DNA of 64,000 nt from Platanthera guangdongensis (taxonomy: Eukaryota > Streptophyta > Magnoliopsida > Asparagales > Orchidaceae): positions 89,278,564 to 89,342,563 of the forward strand of contig CM077166.1 of assembly GCA_039583875.1 (NCBI GenBank), written 5' to 3'. Positions 23,365-35,053 of the stretch are shown here, in pieces. The position numbers and the translations under genes were made by a program. The stretch's first letter is position 1. The number at the start of each line of letters is the position of its first letter. Under the pieces are notes generated by a model. That model saw nothing but the letters and a program-made list of their open reading frames with translations, searched no databases and was not told where the DNA came from.

Positions 23365-26190
23365 CTATTTTTGTTCAGTCTCCTTGATCACTATCCCTTT
23401 TCCAGCTTGTACTTTGGCTTGAATAGGAGCTTCAGCAACTTCACCATCAGCAGGCTTCTTGCCTTTCAAGTCCTTTTTCTTTTGCTCTTCTTCTTTGATC
23501 TTTTGCCTCTCAAAGTAGTGATAAGGCTTGGGAAAGTACTTGCTAGGCTCCTGGGCAGTAGGAGGTAGCTTTCCCATCTTGGCCTTTCTTCTATATTGGA
23601 CTATTGCTTCTTGCCTTGACTCATGTTTCCTCCATTCAAGTTCAGAAAACCATTTATTTCTGTCGTGTATATTATCTTTTGCAGCTTTCCAGGCAGTCAA
23701 AATAATATTTCTTGAGGTGGGGCTCCACTGCTCAAAGTCAGGTCTTTGTTCAGCTTGCTCCCTGAACCTCTTCTTAGACAATCTAGTCTCTTCTTCTTTC
23801 TGCAGCGCTTCTTACATATCTTCAGATATTGGCTGAACAACTTTCTCTATAATGACATTGTCCTTTCCCCCAGGTGGGCTATACATGGACTGTATATCAG
23901 CATGTATCATGTCAAAATCTGGAGGAGGGTAGATGACTTGAGCAACTTCAGGTTGCTCCCCTCCTAGATATGCAGGATTAATTCCAGATTCTGCCACATT
24001 ATCATCATCACAAAGAGGAGGATATCCAAGAGTTGCTCTGATAGAATTAGATATCCACATAGCATGATCAGAGCTGGCCTTGACTAACACTCTCTCCCCC
24101 TTTATGACTTCTCTTTCAATGTGTTCTCTGACATCATCTTTTTGAAATCTAACCTGGTTATCCAAATAATTGACTCCATCTTTAAAATAAGGCTTTAACC
24201 TTTGGAGTTTGTCAGTAATGATCTTCTAAGAGTCTAGTATGGCAGCCTTAACAGCAGTTATTTCCTCTTGGAAGGCTTTGTCAAATTCTGCTTTAGCAGT
24301 AGCATTAGCTGGAATCTGCCCTGCAGCTAGATTCTTCATCTCTGTTACTATGGCATTGTGAGAAGCAGTCAAGTTATCATTCATCCTAATTTGATTTTCA
24401 AGTACATAGCCTTGCTTGACTGCAAGTTCATCAACTTGAGCATTTATCTTCTCCTGATGTGTAGCCAAGTACACCACTGCATTCCCTCCTTTGTGCAAGC
24501 AGTCTGTCATCTCCTTCTTATTGAGATTCATCTCAAATCTTATGGACTTTATGTCCTGTGCCAGATCAAATTGAAGAGACTTCTGTCCTTCATCTACATA
24601 CTTTTCAATGGCCTGCCTGTGCTCATCAAGCTTAATTTGTATTGCAACCATGAGAGCACTATAATCAACAGTAGGTGCTGGATGTGATATAGGCTGTGGT
24701 GCTATGGTTTGCAAAGCCTTTTTGTAACTCTGGCTCCTTCTTCTGAATACTTGAAATTTCTTTTTCTTAGCCCTTATAGCCTCCTCATCTTTAGATGCTG
24801 AGGTGCTGGCTATATCTACCCACTCCATATGTAGCTCTTCTACAGCTTTTTGCTTCTCTGGCTCTTGCCTTGCAGGCTCTTCAACATGTACTGCTTGCTC
24901 CCCCTCAACTGGAGCATTCTCCCCTTCAGCAGCTGTACTTTCTTTTCCAAAGTCTTCTTGATCTAGATTAAGAAATAGATCTTCCATAGTAAGTTCTTGT
25001 GGTGAATGAGCTGGAGAAACTCTGGGCTCATCAACCACTGGATCAGATACATCTTGAACTATAACAGATGTGTCCTCCATGACAACATCTGGGACTTGAC
25101 CATGAATCTGAGTTTGCTGATTGTCATAATTTAGGGAATCAGACAATACATTATCCATTATAGGGAAATCTAAAGCATTAAGCTCAGTGAATACCTCAAG
25201 GATGATTTTGGTTGGTTGCTCACTCTCAAGAGGACTGGGCTCTTCCACAACTAGTGGCTCCCCCTGGATTTGATCCTGGTGTAAGGGGCCAGCTGATGGT
25301 AGCTCCCCCTGCCTTTCAGCAACTACTTGTTGAGCTGGTGTCTTCTCAACAGTCCCTTCTTCAGGCTCATCAGGTGTGAAGACAACTTGCTCTTCACTAT
25401 CAGAGCTGTTAGAGGACACTTGAGCCACTGGGGCAGCTTTCTTCTTCTTCTTCAGTGGAGTTTCCTTCTCAGGAGTAGGCATCTCCTTAGTCAAAACTCT
25501 GTCCCACCTGGAGAATATCCTCATGTCCATTTTCCTCATATGGTTGATTTTACTCCCAGCAGCTTGACCCATAACTTCTGGTATAATACCAGCAAGGTAT
25601 AGACTTAAGATTCTGCCCAGGTTGGGCTTCTTTAGGCTTTCCTTAATCTTCTCAAAGATCACTACAGACCAGTCAGTTTTCAGAGTGAAGATTATCCTTG
25701 TCATAATAGTAAACATATGGGCTGATACCCTATCATGCCCTCCTGGCTTACATAGGATTACTTTTCCAACAATTTCAGATAGAAACTTTCCTTGGCTGTT
25801 CATGCCCTTTCTATTAAACACTGATCCAATCTTCATCTTAGTATCCAGACCACACCATGCCAATGCATCTCTGGTCCTGGAAGCTGTAACCTCTTCTTCT
25901 TCCTTAGTTCTTGGTAACTGAAGGATTTTCCTCAAACTTTTTGGTGAAACCTTAACCTTCTCACCATGGACCCTGGACTTGATCTTGAATCCAGATTCGT
26001 CTACCTTAGCTCCATTGAGGAATTCCAAGACTTCTTTCTTCCAGATTTTAGTTGGCTCTGAAACAAGATATTCTAACCCTGAGTCTGCAACTAGGGTTAC
26101 TACAGTCTTGATCTCCGGGTCTGCATCAACAAATGTGTCGCGCACCAGTTCATATCCTTCATTGACGTTCTCCTCAAGCTTTGGCGCCAT
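23365..26190 (-). pseudogene. copia G ORF3 (post-pol ORF), nearly complete
   Basis: From ATG 26190 (MAPKLEENVNEG) one frame runs ~942 codons to 23365, broken only by a TAG at 24226-24228 and a stop at 23812-23814. The N-terminal ~270 residues are a globular block with KVSPKSLRKILQLP, KFLSEIVGKVILCKPGGHD and NLGRILSLYLAG, alignable to FLADVVGKVLLAKHSAHD and FGRILGVFLQ in E. Next comes a Lys-rich basic stretch (KKKKKAAP), a long acidic Glu/Pro region, a possibly coiled-coil region (about residues 520-690) and a Lys/Glu-rich tail. No signal peptide or membrane span is visible. An upstream in-frame ATG at 26283 would translate part of the palindrome spacer, so 26190, aligned with the starts in B and E, is preferred. 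Role unknown. Confidence 0.75.
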
Positions 26191-26522
26191 TAGGGTTTGA
26201 AGAATTTCAACTGAGAGAAGAGAGGTGTCGACACACAAGTTTGGTCTCGAAACTTTTGAAAGCGTGTAGACAGGCAAAGGCAAAATCCTATTTATACCTT
26301 TCTAGGTTTGAAGATGAAAAGGCGGGCAGCTAACTTAAATTGTGTCGACACTGTCGATAAGTGTAGACACGGACTTATAATGTCTCGACACATATGTGTC
26401 GACACAAGTTTAGTCAACAGATTATATGTGTCGACACTTGTTTATGTGTCGACACCACTATTCTGTGTCGACACAGATATCTCTGTGTGTCGACACCTTT
26501 TGACTTAGCCATTTTTATAAAC
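26191..26522 (-). promoter_or_regulatory. pol-ORF3 spacer of G with GTGTCGACAC cluster
   Basis: Between the RNase H stop and the ORF3 ATG. It has eight or so GTGTCGACAC or near copies (26225-26505), the same palindrome as LTR G. On the minus strand the pyrimidine tract CTCTCTTCTCTCAG ends 20 bases before the ORF3 ATG (AG at 26212-26211), resembling a splice acceptor. Confidence 0.6.
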
Positions 26523-26864
26523 TTATTCTAAGTTTATCATTCCTATTTCAATTTTAAACCTATTGAACTTAGTTTCTTCTAAGTGCTTAGTATACATATC
26601 AGCTAATTGATTATCAGTTTTAACATATTCCAGTAAAATATCTTCTTTCTCTACATGCTCCCTAAGAAAATGATATTTTATTTCAATATGTTTAGTTCTA
26701 CTATGAGAAACAGGGTTATGTGCAATTGATATAGCACTTGTAGAATCACAAAAGAGTGGAGTTCTACTTACCTGAATTCCATAGTCCTCAAGCTGATGTT
26801 GTATCCATAGAAGTTGAGCACAACAACTTCCTGCAGCCACATATTCTGACTCTGCAGTGGAGAT
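26523..26864 (-). pseudogene. pol: copia G RNase H C-terminal part
   Basis: The minus frame from the insertion site reads STAESEYVAAGSCCAQLLWI, then [25 protein letters not shown] and QLADMYTKHLEE, ending in a stop at 26523. This is the C-terminal half of Ty1/copia RNase H (the ADIFTKPL motif is altered to ADMYTKHL). The upstream part of G pol was displaced by insertion of E at 26865. The bases GAGAT (26860-26864) are E's left target-duplication half. Confidence 0.9.
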
Positions 26865-28386
26865 TGAAAGTGCATCTAGATCTGATATACTCTAGAGGGG
26901 GGTGAATAGAGTATATGGTGCTTTAAAAACTTTTACAACAATTATTATAATAGGAGTGAGCAGGGAAGCAATAATAAATCTAATCATAGAGCTAAGTTAA
27001 ACAAAAGCTAAGCACAGAAAAATCAATGCCAGAAACAAACATAAACACAAGCAAAACCAGAAGACACGAGGAAATATAGTGGTTCCCCTAAACTTGGGTA
27101 CATCCACTCTTCTACCACCCTAGGTAGGAATCCACTGCAGGATGAGTTGATCAGGTGTCCTGGGCACCAATGAGCTTTTGATAAGGTGCTCAAAAACCAG
27201 AGCTGATTTTTTGATCAGGTGTCTTGCCACCAATGAGCTTTTGACAAGGAGCTCAAAAACCAGGCTCAAACTTTTGAAGGGAGTTTGAGAAACCCTTTAC
27301 AGAGAGGGGGTGAGAGATTGATGGAAGCCTTCTCTTTCTCAAACAACTGAGAAGACTGTGTGGATTGTTGATGTCAAAGCTCCCCCTGAATCTTTGAGAT
27401 CTTCAGGAAGAAAAGCTTTGCTGAGGGTGATAGGCCTTCAAAGATTGAACTCCAGCAATAGATGATTTCAGCAATAGCTGAAATGTTGAATGTCTGGAGT
27501 CTGGAAATATGTTGGCCTTGAACACTTTGAAAACTAAAGAGATCTGAGGATTTTAGAAAGCTTGATCTCCTTGGATGAGTGTTCTTCAGAATTCTTTTTG
27601 ACAGAAGATTTTTGAATGTGTCTCTATAATCTCTGTTCTCTCTCTGTATTGTGTGTGTTCCTTGAGAGATTCAAAAATTCTGTCTTTGATTCTCTGGTAC
27701 AGAATAGAATAACATTCTCTGTCAAGAATAGCCGTTGGCCTGCATTAATTGCATCCTTAATTGCAAAATCTCTTCTGGAGGAAAGTCCACAGAATTATTC
27801 CTTGAAAAATCCCTTGAAACTTGGTCCAGAAATGAATGAAAACGGCTAGGAAATCTCTGAATTAATTGCAAAATAACTCCTAACTGATTTGAATTTGAAT
27901 GTAGAAACATCCTGGAAGTTATCTGAAATCGTCGAACTGAGCTCTACTATCGTCGAGCTGAGCTCAGCGATCTGGAAATATATAGCAGCAAAATATCGTC
28001 GATCTGAGATCAAAGATCGTCGAACTGAGCTCAGAGATAAAGATCCAAAGCAGAGTCAAAATCGTCGACCTGAGCTCACCGATCGTCGAATGGAGTTCGA
28101 CGATATATAATGAAGTTGAGCTCAGCGATCGTCGAATGGAGTTCAACGATCTGTCGAAGTTGAGCTAGACGATCGTCGACCGGAGTTCGACGAATCGTCG
28201 TGCTGAGCTCGACGATATGACTTAGTCTCCAAACACAAAATCTTGGTCTTCAGGGCAGCTTCCAAACCTAGACTTCTAACCCTTAGACTCAATTCTAATT
28301 GACCTATTAAGCTATACAGGAGGTCAAGCAAAGGTTCCTAGAGACATAGTGATCATGACCCAAATTAGTAATAGGGTGTTCCAACA
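26865..28386 (-). repeat. 3' LTR of copia E
   Basis: The plus strand runs TGAAAGTGCATC (26865) to GTTCCAACA (28386), 1522 bp. The first 760 bases match the 5' LTR portion at 40426-41186. The motif cluster lies at 27925-28220. Confidence 0.93.
27925..28220. repeat. ATCGTCGA..TCGACGAT inverted-motif cluster in LTR E
   Basis: Units such as ATCGTCGAACTGAGCTC, GATCGTCGACC, GGAGTTCGACGAT and GAGCTCGACGAT form short inverted repeats. They sit +170 to +460 from the LTR 5' end (28386), like the cluster in LTR B. Confidence 0.88.
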
Positions 28387-28400
28387 ATCTCCCCCTATTT
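28387..28400 (-). promoter_or_regulatory. polypurine tract of copia E
   Basis: The minus strand reads AAATAGGGGGAGAT directly before LTR start TGTTGGAAC. The short 3' UTR continues to 28498 and resumes at 31424 after the solo LTR. Confidence 0.9.
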
Positions 28401-28498
28401 GGGTTAGGATTACTATTTACAGACTTTGGAAAAGTTTAAATAACAACATACAATCAGTAAAACAGAAAAACAACAGCAAGACAATGCAGAATCACAGA

Positions 28499-31423
28499 TG
28501 TCACAACCCGCATTTTCTCAACGGTAAAAATCGTATCAGAGTAGGAGAAAACACGCGCCGTGATGCCACGTCGTGCAGGGGATAACTGCACACGCTTTGG
28601 CAAAACTCCAAACGTTTGATTTTAAGGAATATGGTTAATTAAGTCTGAAAGAAAATCAGTTATGTTAAATGGTCGTATCCCTCGGCTCGGTGGATCAGCT
28701 AGTCCACAGTTAAAACTATATTTATACGCAACAGAAAATACTTTGGTTCAATAAATTGACGCCCTAAAAGAGCAGAAGTGTCCCCGGGGGACGACTTATG
28801 CGTGCACGACCCTAAGGTGAATGTAGTAGGTATAAAAAGATAGTGTTTTACGCTGAGGAAAAGTAGTGTCTTTGTTTTAGAAAACATGTTATGCATGTAG
28901 TACATATATCAATACTTTTAGGGTTTAAAATATCTATCATGCAACCTAGCATAAATCCTTCCCAAAAGCAAGTAACCAACCTCAAATAGGCAAACACAGC
29001 AGTTTAAATTCATATTCAGCATCACAAAAAGCCACCAGTGGGCACCAACAACCTGACACGAACCCACTGGCGAGTATGTATGTCTATACAGAAGAGTAAA
29101 GAACTACCTCACAACAAATAGGGATCAGCAATCTCAGCTACCCTAGAGGCCACCAACAAGCCCCTCCAAAAGAACTAGCCGCTGAACTGGCTACAACCTG
29201 GACCTGAGGCATTCAAGAAAAGAACACCTCAGCAAGGAAACAATACAAAGTAAATAGAGCAATAGGATAATGAGCAATAAGATGAAGGGTACCAACCCGG
29301 CAACAAACTGCTATAAGTAAAAGAAAAAGTGAATGATAGAAGGAAAAGAGTACAGTATAAAACACCGCAGAGCACACCAAGTGCGAGCAATAAAACCAAT
29401 GTGCCTTACCAAGAGAGAGCCTGCAACAGCACCAAGACATATACATATGCCAAAAGAAAGGAAGCATAAACAGGAAAGGGACTAACAGTCCTAACACGTG
29501 GGTAAGTGGCAGTGGTCAAACATGGGTCTGATTACATAACTAGGATCAGACCCAAAAAGGGCTAAGGGGGTCAAACAGTGGCAGCTTTAGGGTCCCACAC
29601 ACACCAACCCAAACCGGGGCAAAAGGCGGTATCCACAGCTCTCCACATAAAACCACCACTCTAGAGGCCACCAATACTCCACCACCTACCACGACCCAAG
29701 AGTCGGCATGCAGAAATTAGCCGAACACCCAAAGCACCCCCCCTAGGGAAAAAGTCAATCTAACAATCCTAAGAAACACACGAACCCAAGACAAAACGTC
29801 GGGTCCTACCGACGCGGCCTTGCACGCCTAACCCGAACCAACCCCGAGTCTACCTGACCCCAAAACAAGCGCAGCACCAGTGTCGACACGATGTGTCGAC
29901 ACCTCGACAAGCCGGTGTCGACACAAGGTGTCGACACAACCACGACAGGTGTCGACACCAAGTGTCGACACTACCGCGGCCGGTGTCGACACCAAGTGTC
30001 GACACTACAGCGGCCGGTGTCGACACCTTGTGTCGACACTGCCCCTGCTGGTGTCGACACCAAGTGTCCACACCACTGCAGCCGGTGTCGACATCTTGTG
30101 TCGACACTGCCATTGCTGGTGTCGACACCAAGTGTCGACACCACTGCAGTCGGTGTCGACACCTTGTGTCGACACTGCCACTGCTGGTGTCGACACCAAG
30201 TGTCGACACTGCCACTGCTGGTGTCGACACCAAGTGTAGATACTGCCACTGCTGGTGTCGACACCAAGTGTCAACACCATGACTGGCCGGTGTCGACACC
30301 AAGTGTCGACACCAAGTGTCGACACCAAGACTGGCCGGTGTCGACACCAAGTGTCGACACCAAGACTGGCCGGTGTCGACACCAAGTGTCGACACCAAGA
30401 CTGGCCGGTGTCGACACAACAGTGTCGACACCCCAGCTGGCTACAGAAGCCAGATCCAGCAAACGACCAAAAACGAGAACGGGGAAACTCTCTTCTCTCT
30501 CGAGTACGACCTCCATCGGCAATGGTCACTACTCGACCTAGACCGAACCAATTCTGTCCCTAATAGACGCAATCCCTCAGGAAAAACTGAGATTAACTGG
30601 AACCTTCTACACTAACCACGGTATGATCGGCAACAAGCCCTAGCTTACACCTAAAATCCAAACAAGAAAGAGATAAACAAATTAAATCAAAAGAAAGCAA
30701 AGATCAACTATGGCAAGGATGAGGGTACATCGCTTGCCTCAATACCAGGAACTCGGTCGGCGGCCTCCCCCGCTTGCGGATCTGGCCGCAGGGCAGCAAG
30801 CTGAGGAGCAGAAAGAAGGCAGATCCCGGCGGGGGCAGTCCAGATCCACCCTCGAAACCGAAACCCGACTGCTAAATCTCCAGGAAGACGACGTCCCAAG
30901 GCTAGGGTAGTCCGGCAGAGCTCTTCCACTCCTCTCGTACAGGCGACGGCTTCCTCCAAACAGAGAAACAGGAAAAGAACCAAAAAAAAGGAATCCAGCC
31001 CTAATCTGACCCAAGACTATATATATCAGCAGTAATAATAATAAACAACAATATATAATAATTACTATTTACACCCAATATCAAAACAACCCGAAACCCG
31101 AAACTTCTCGGAAAAAGACGAAATTTACGCCGCGGCTAAAAACCCACGCTACGAACGCAACTACGAAGTCGAAATTAGCATTCGACGAACAAAACCCGGG
31201 ATAACACCTCCCGAAGCCAAAACACAAGCATTCCCTAAGAGGCCCAACCGAGTCATCAAACGGACTCCGGCTAGCTGGGGAATCTTGCTAACAGGCTACA
31301 AACAAGCTACACAGGGAACCCTAAGAGCTAAGACCACGCTCTACAACGGCAAAACGCTGGAAATACGCCATCGCAACGCCAGCCAAAGATCAAACAAAGC
31401 ACAGAAAAACCGGGGGCGTTACA
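28499..31423 (-). repeat. solo LTR of gypsy family A
   Basis: 2925 bp from TGTCACAACCCGC to GGGGGCGTTACA, flanked by identical ACAGA at 28494-28498 and 31424-31428. With no internal region this is a solo LTR left by recombination between the two LTRs of a family A element inserted in the 3' UTR of E. It matches the split LTR at 1583-7789 along its length and shows that LTR's state before the Helitron entered. Its palindrome array (29880-30432) is larger than in the other copy. Confidence 0.95.
29880..30432. repeat. GTGTCGACAC array in solo LTR A, ~34-35-bp unit
   Basis: About sixteen units of paired palindromes joined by CA/CAA spacers and variable 10-base inserts (TGCCACTGCT, AAGACTGGCC and others). 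All six frames are open (repeats of VDTKCRH and the like), which explains several apparent proteins of 100-216 residues that are not real. Confidence 0.95.
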
Positions 31424-31483
31424 ACAGAGATATATATCATCCAGATAGCAGTCAGAAATCACAGAAATTGTCACCTTACAATA

Positions 31484-34400
31484 TCATTTCTTCTCTTTGC
31501 CTTTAACCATTTTAATCTCTCTGTTATGATTGAGGGCTTCCATCTTTGATCTGGTGTCATCTGCTGCACCTAAAGATGTTTGCTGTTTAAGCCTGGGAAC
31601 CACTGCTTCAGGATGTTATTCCATATATCTGTCAGCATCAAAGAATTTACTTGAAGCATATCTCTCTAGCTCTTTCTGTCTCTGTTCAGACATGGTTGAA
31701 ATGTTGGAAGAATCTATTCCTTGTTCTCTGGCCTTTTTAATTTGATCCAGTGCAGCTAATTCTTTTAATCTGGCAGTCCAAGCAGCTGGATTATTTTCAG
31801 GATACTCAAAAGGTACAGGTGGCTCATACCTGTTGGAGGTATTGTCTTGAGGAGGCGAGGCAGACACAGTTTCTTTCAGCTTGAAAGGGAAAGGGCCTGA
31901 TGTTGTATCAGTAGAACTTTGTCCTCCCCTAGAATATGGGTGTTGCCTGGAGTACCCTTTGGAATAGACTTGAATATCTCTTTTATTTCCTTTATATCCT
32001 CCTCTCCTAGAATGTGAACCCCTGAATTGGCTTTCCCTGTGGTAAGATCTGGCATGAGGTTGATAGGGAGCCTAGCTTCTGGTTGGGGGTTTGACTTGCA
32101 GAGCTTCCACCTACACCTGTATCAGGAGGAGGTGGTGGAGGAGGATGAGAGTGCTGGAATTGGGATGAACCCTTCTCATATTTTCACTTTTTCTTCATTG
32201 CTTTCAGCTGATTTTTAGAGTATTGCATCCAGTGTTCAGTAATTGGTCAGTTATGTAGAATGTAATATGGGATATCATTGTTATCTTTAACTTTAGCAGG
32301 AGGTACCCTCTTCATTGCTTTGCTCCTTGCCTTCCTTTTCCTGGCAATGGTAGCAGAAGAATCATCAGAGTATGTTTTAAATTCATCACTCTCAGAACTC
32401 TGGTCATCATAGAGAGCATCTATTTTCTTCATCAAGTCCTTTTTGAGCTGAACAGAAGAAGATGAGGCAGAAGTTGTAGCAGCAGATGCTGAAATGGTAA
32501 CAGCAGGGACAGCAGCAGATGGAGTAGAAGTAGAAACAACAATAGCAGCAGCAGCAGGCTCTGGAGAGGTGACAACAACAACAGCTTCACTAACAATAGT
32601 AGAAACAGCAGATTCACTATCAGCAATAGAGACAGAAGGAATATCATCAAGGACTGCAGAGGGCTCAAATTCAGGTGCCTCTGACATCAGAATGTCCTTG
32701 GAAATATGTTCATCAGAGATGACAGAAACTTCAGCAGCAGTATAAACATTCTCAGAAGCAACACCAATCCTTTCTTCAGAAGAAGCAGCAGCAGCAATTA
32801 CTGAATTTACAAAAGAGTTGATAATGCTAGGGTCACAGCAAGACAATGGCACAAGTGCCTTGGATAAGTCTTCTGGAGGCTGGACAACATTAACCTCTGG
32901 CAGACAGCTGAAGAAGGCAGAATCAAAAGCTAATAGCAAAGACCTGAGGTCTATTGCAAGGAATGCAGTAGGAGGCACAGCAACAGCAGCAAGAGAAGGA
33001 GCAGCAGAAGAAGCAGTACTAACAGCAACAGCAGACAGACAGCTTGCAGAAACATCAGCAGCAGCAGCAGCATGAAGATTCACTTCATATGGCATCTCCC
33101 CCTGCCTAGATGCAGACATGTTTGGATCAAGGCACACTGCTGTAGGTGCTGCCTGAGGGAAGAGGGAAGAGAGCCTGGCAGAAAGAGCTGCCATTGACAG
33201 GTGTAGAGGAGCTAAGGAGGTCTCCAACAGCAGAGAGAGCCTGGGGGCAAGTAGCTCATACAGCCTATCAGCAAGGGCTGGGAGGTCTACTTGCTCAAGA
33301 GCTGGAGCAGAGGTAGAAGGGATGGGAGCAGCTGAAGGTTCTGGAAGTGGAGAGCTGGAGAATAGTGGAAGGGATGGCTGAGGTGTTGGTAGGGTGGATA
33401 TGGAGGACAGGGGAATGGATATGGATGGGGTGAATGGTGGTTGGTCTATGATGTGGTGTAGGAGGTCTTGGAATGAAGTGGAGGAGGAAGGTAACTCAGG
33501 AGGAGATGATGGGGAATCATGCATAAAGGAATCATCAAGTAGAGTGAAGGATGGAAGAGAGGGTGATGAAGTGACATCTGGTGGAGGATAGGAGAATAGT
33601 GGGTGGAATTGTTCTTTCCGGTGGAGGTAGAATGGGTTCTGGAGAAGGTGTTGATGTTGGAGATGGGCTGGATATGATGATGGTGGATGGAGCTGCAATG
33701 GTGGATGGTATGGGAAGGGATGGAATTGGAGGAGGAGGAGGATGGGCAACAGCAGCAGCCAGGTCATCTGCAGGGCAGAGACCTGTGGAGGATTGACTCT
33801 TTGAGTCCTTGTTCCTGAAGGAGCACTGGAGGAGGGCCTGCTAGGCTTGCTTATTTGTCTGTCCCACTTTCCAAAGAGGGAACAAGATAATTTCTTGGAG
33901 GCATTGATATGAACTCCAGAGGAGACCAGCAAGGCAGGGCACCTGTGCTGCAGAAATACTCCAAGGATTCTCCCAAAGTTAACAAAGCTTTTGTTTATTT
34001 TCTTTTTGATAAGGTCAAAGAAAACCTCTCCCCAATTCAGATTCTTCTTGTCCACAAGAGCTCCCATGAGGCAGAGCTGATATCTTGATATTATATCATG
34101 GGCAGAGTGCTTTGCCAGTAGCACTTTCCCAACCACATCTGCCAGAAATCTGTACTCCACAGATAGGTTCCTTTTGAAGAGCTTGCTAGGGTTTCCCTCT
34201 GAATGACCCATTCTGGCAAGCAGTTCAGAATACTCATCTCCAGATAATTCAGCAGAATCTTCTCCATTCTTCAACTCAAAAACTTTTGAAAGAATGGTTG
34301 GGGTCAAGGGTACCTGATTTCCAGAAATAGACCCAACAATAGTATTGTTATCTTGATTATGAGCAGTATAAACCCACTCCTTTATCTCATCAGAAGCCAG

Positions 34401-34556
34401 CTTGATCCTGGTGGTCATTATTGCTGTCAGATTCTGGTCCTTGAACAAACCCAGTATATCTTGAAAAATCTGGTCAGTCGGGCTGAAGGATTCTATATCA
34501 ATGTCAAAACCGGCATCAAACTTCATTGCAGCAAGAACAGTAACTGACACAGCCAT
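31484..34556 (-). pseudogene. copia E ORF3 (post-pol, env-position ORF)
   Basis: Starts at ATG 34556 (MAVSVTVLAAMKFDAGFDID), 6 bases after a splice-acceptor-like TTTCTGCAG. Open for ~769 codons to a TGA at 32247. Homologous frame continues, with stops, to SEQRQKELERYA, HPEAVVPR and a Lys-rich end near 31484. The globular N-terminus (about 250 residues) includes FLADVVGKVLLAKHSAHD, WGEVFFDLIKKK and FGRILGVFLQ. Then come a Pro/Ser/His-rich stretch, a long Ala/Ser-rich region (coded at about 33150-32450) and a Ser/Asp/Lys patch. No signal peptide or transmembrane helix is convincing. The N-terminal block resembles a 'putative plant transposon protein' domain. It is intact enough for structure prediction. 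Function unknown. Confidence 0.75.
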
Positions 34557-35053
34557 GGGTACCTGCAGAAATTCAACAAACAAAACGACCAAGTGTAGAA
34601 TTGTTTGGAGGGAAAGAAAGTTCTTGCAGAGAAATCGAAAGCGCAAAAGAGAACGACGACGAAAAATGAGTTTTATATTAGGGTTCGACGCAGAAATGGA
34701 AAGATCGTTGAACTCAGTTCGACGATCGAGGCTATTAAAGGAATCTGAAGAGTCTTCAACATCGTCGATCTCCGTTCGACGATATTGGAGAGCGTCGAGC
34801 TCCGTTCGACGATCGTTCAGAGAACAAAATCGTCGAGCGCCGTTCGACGATCATTGACCTGAAGAGATAGTCCATACTATCTGAGAGACGCTGAACTCAG
34901 TTCGACGATTTTGGAAATCGTCGATCTCCGTTCGACGATCTTGGGGCAAATCGTCGAGCGCAGTTCAAAGATCAGAAAAATTCTAGACACTAAGAAAAAT
35001 CAGAATGTTTGCGTAGTCTTGGTCAATTTTTAAGCTTTCAAAATTCTTGGATA
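34557..35053 (-). promoter_or_regulatory. pol-ORF3 spacer of E with inverted-motif cluster
   Basis: Non-coding. From 34690 to 34980, units such as ATCGTCGATCTCCGTTCGAC and GTCGAGCTCCGTTCGACGAT repeat about eight times, each a short hairpin. On the minus strand a T-rich run ends in TTTCTGCAG|G (AG ends at 34563) 6 bases before the ORF3 ATG. Confidence 0.65.

Noticed and set aside
29850..30615. Several long open frames (up to ~216 residues) with repeated VDTKCRH or VSTPSVDT peptides
   Set aside because: They exist in all frames of both strands because the GTGTCGACAC unit has no stop codons; they are repeat translations.
26190..34556. ORF3 as a true retroviral-type envelope
   Set aside because: No signal peptide, fusion peptide, glycosylation-rich ectodomain or membrane span could be seen; only the position is env-like.
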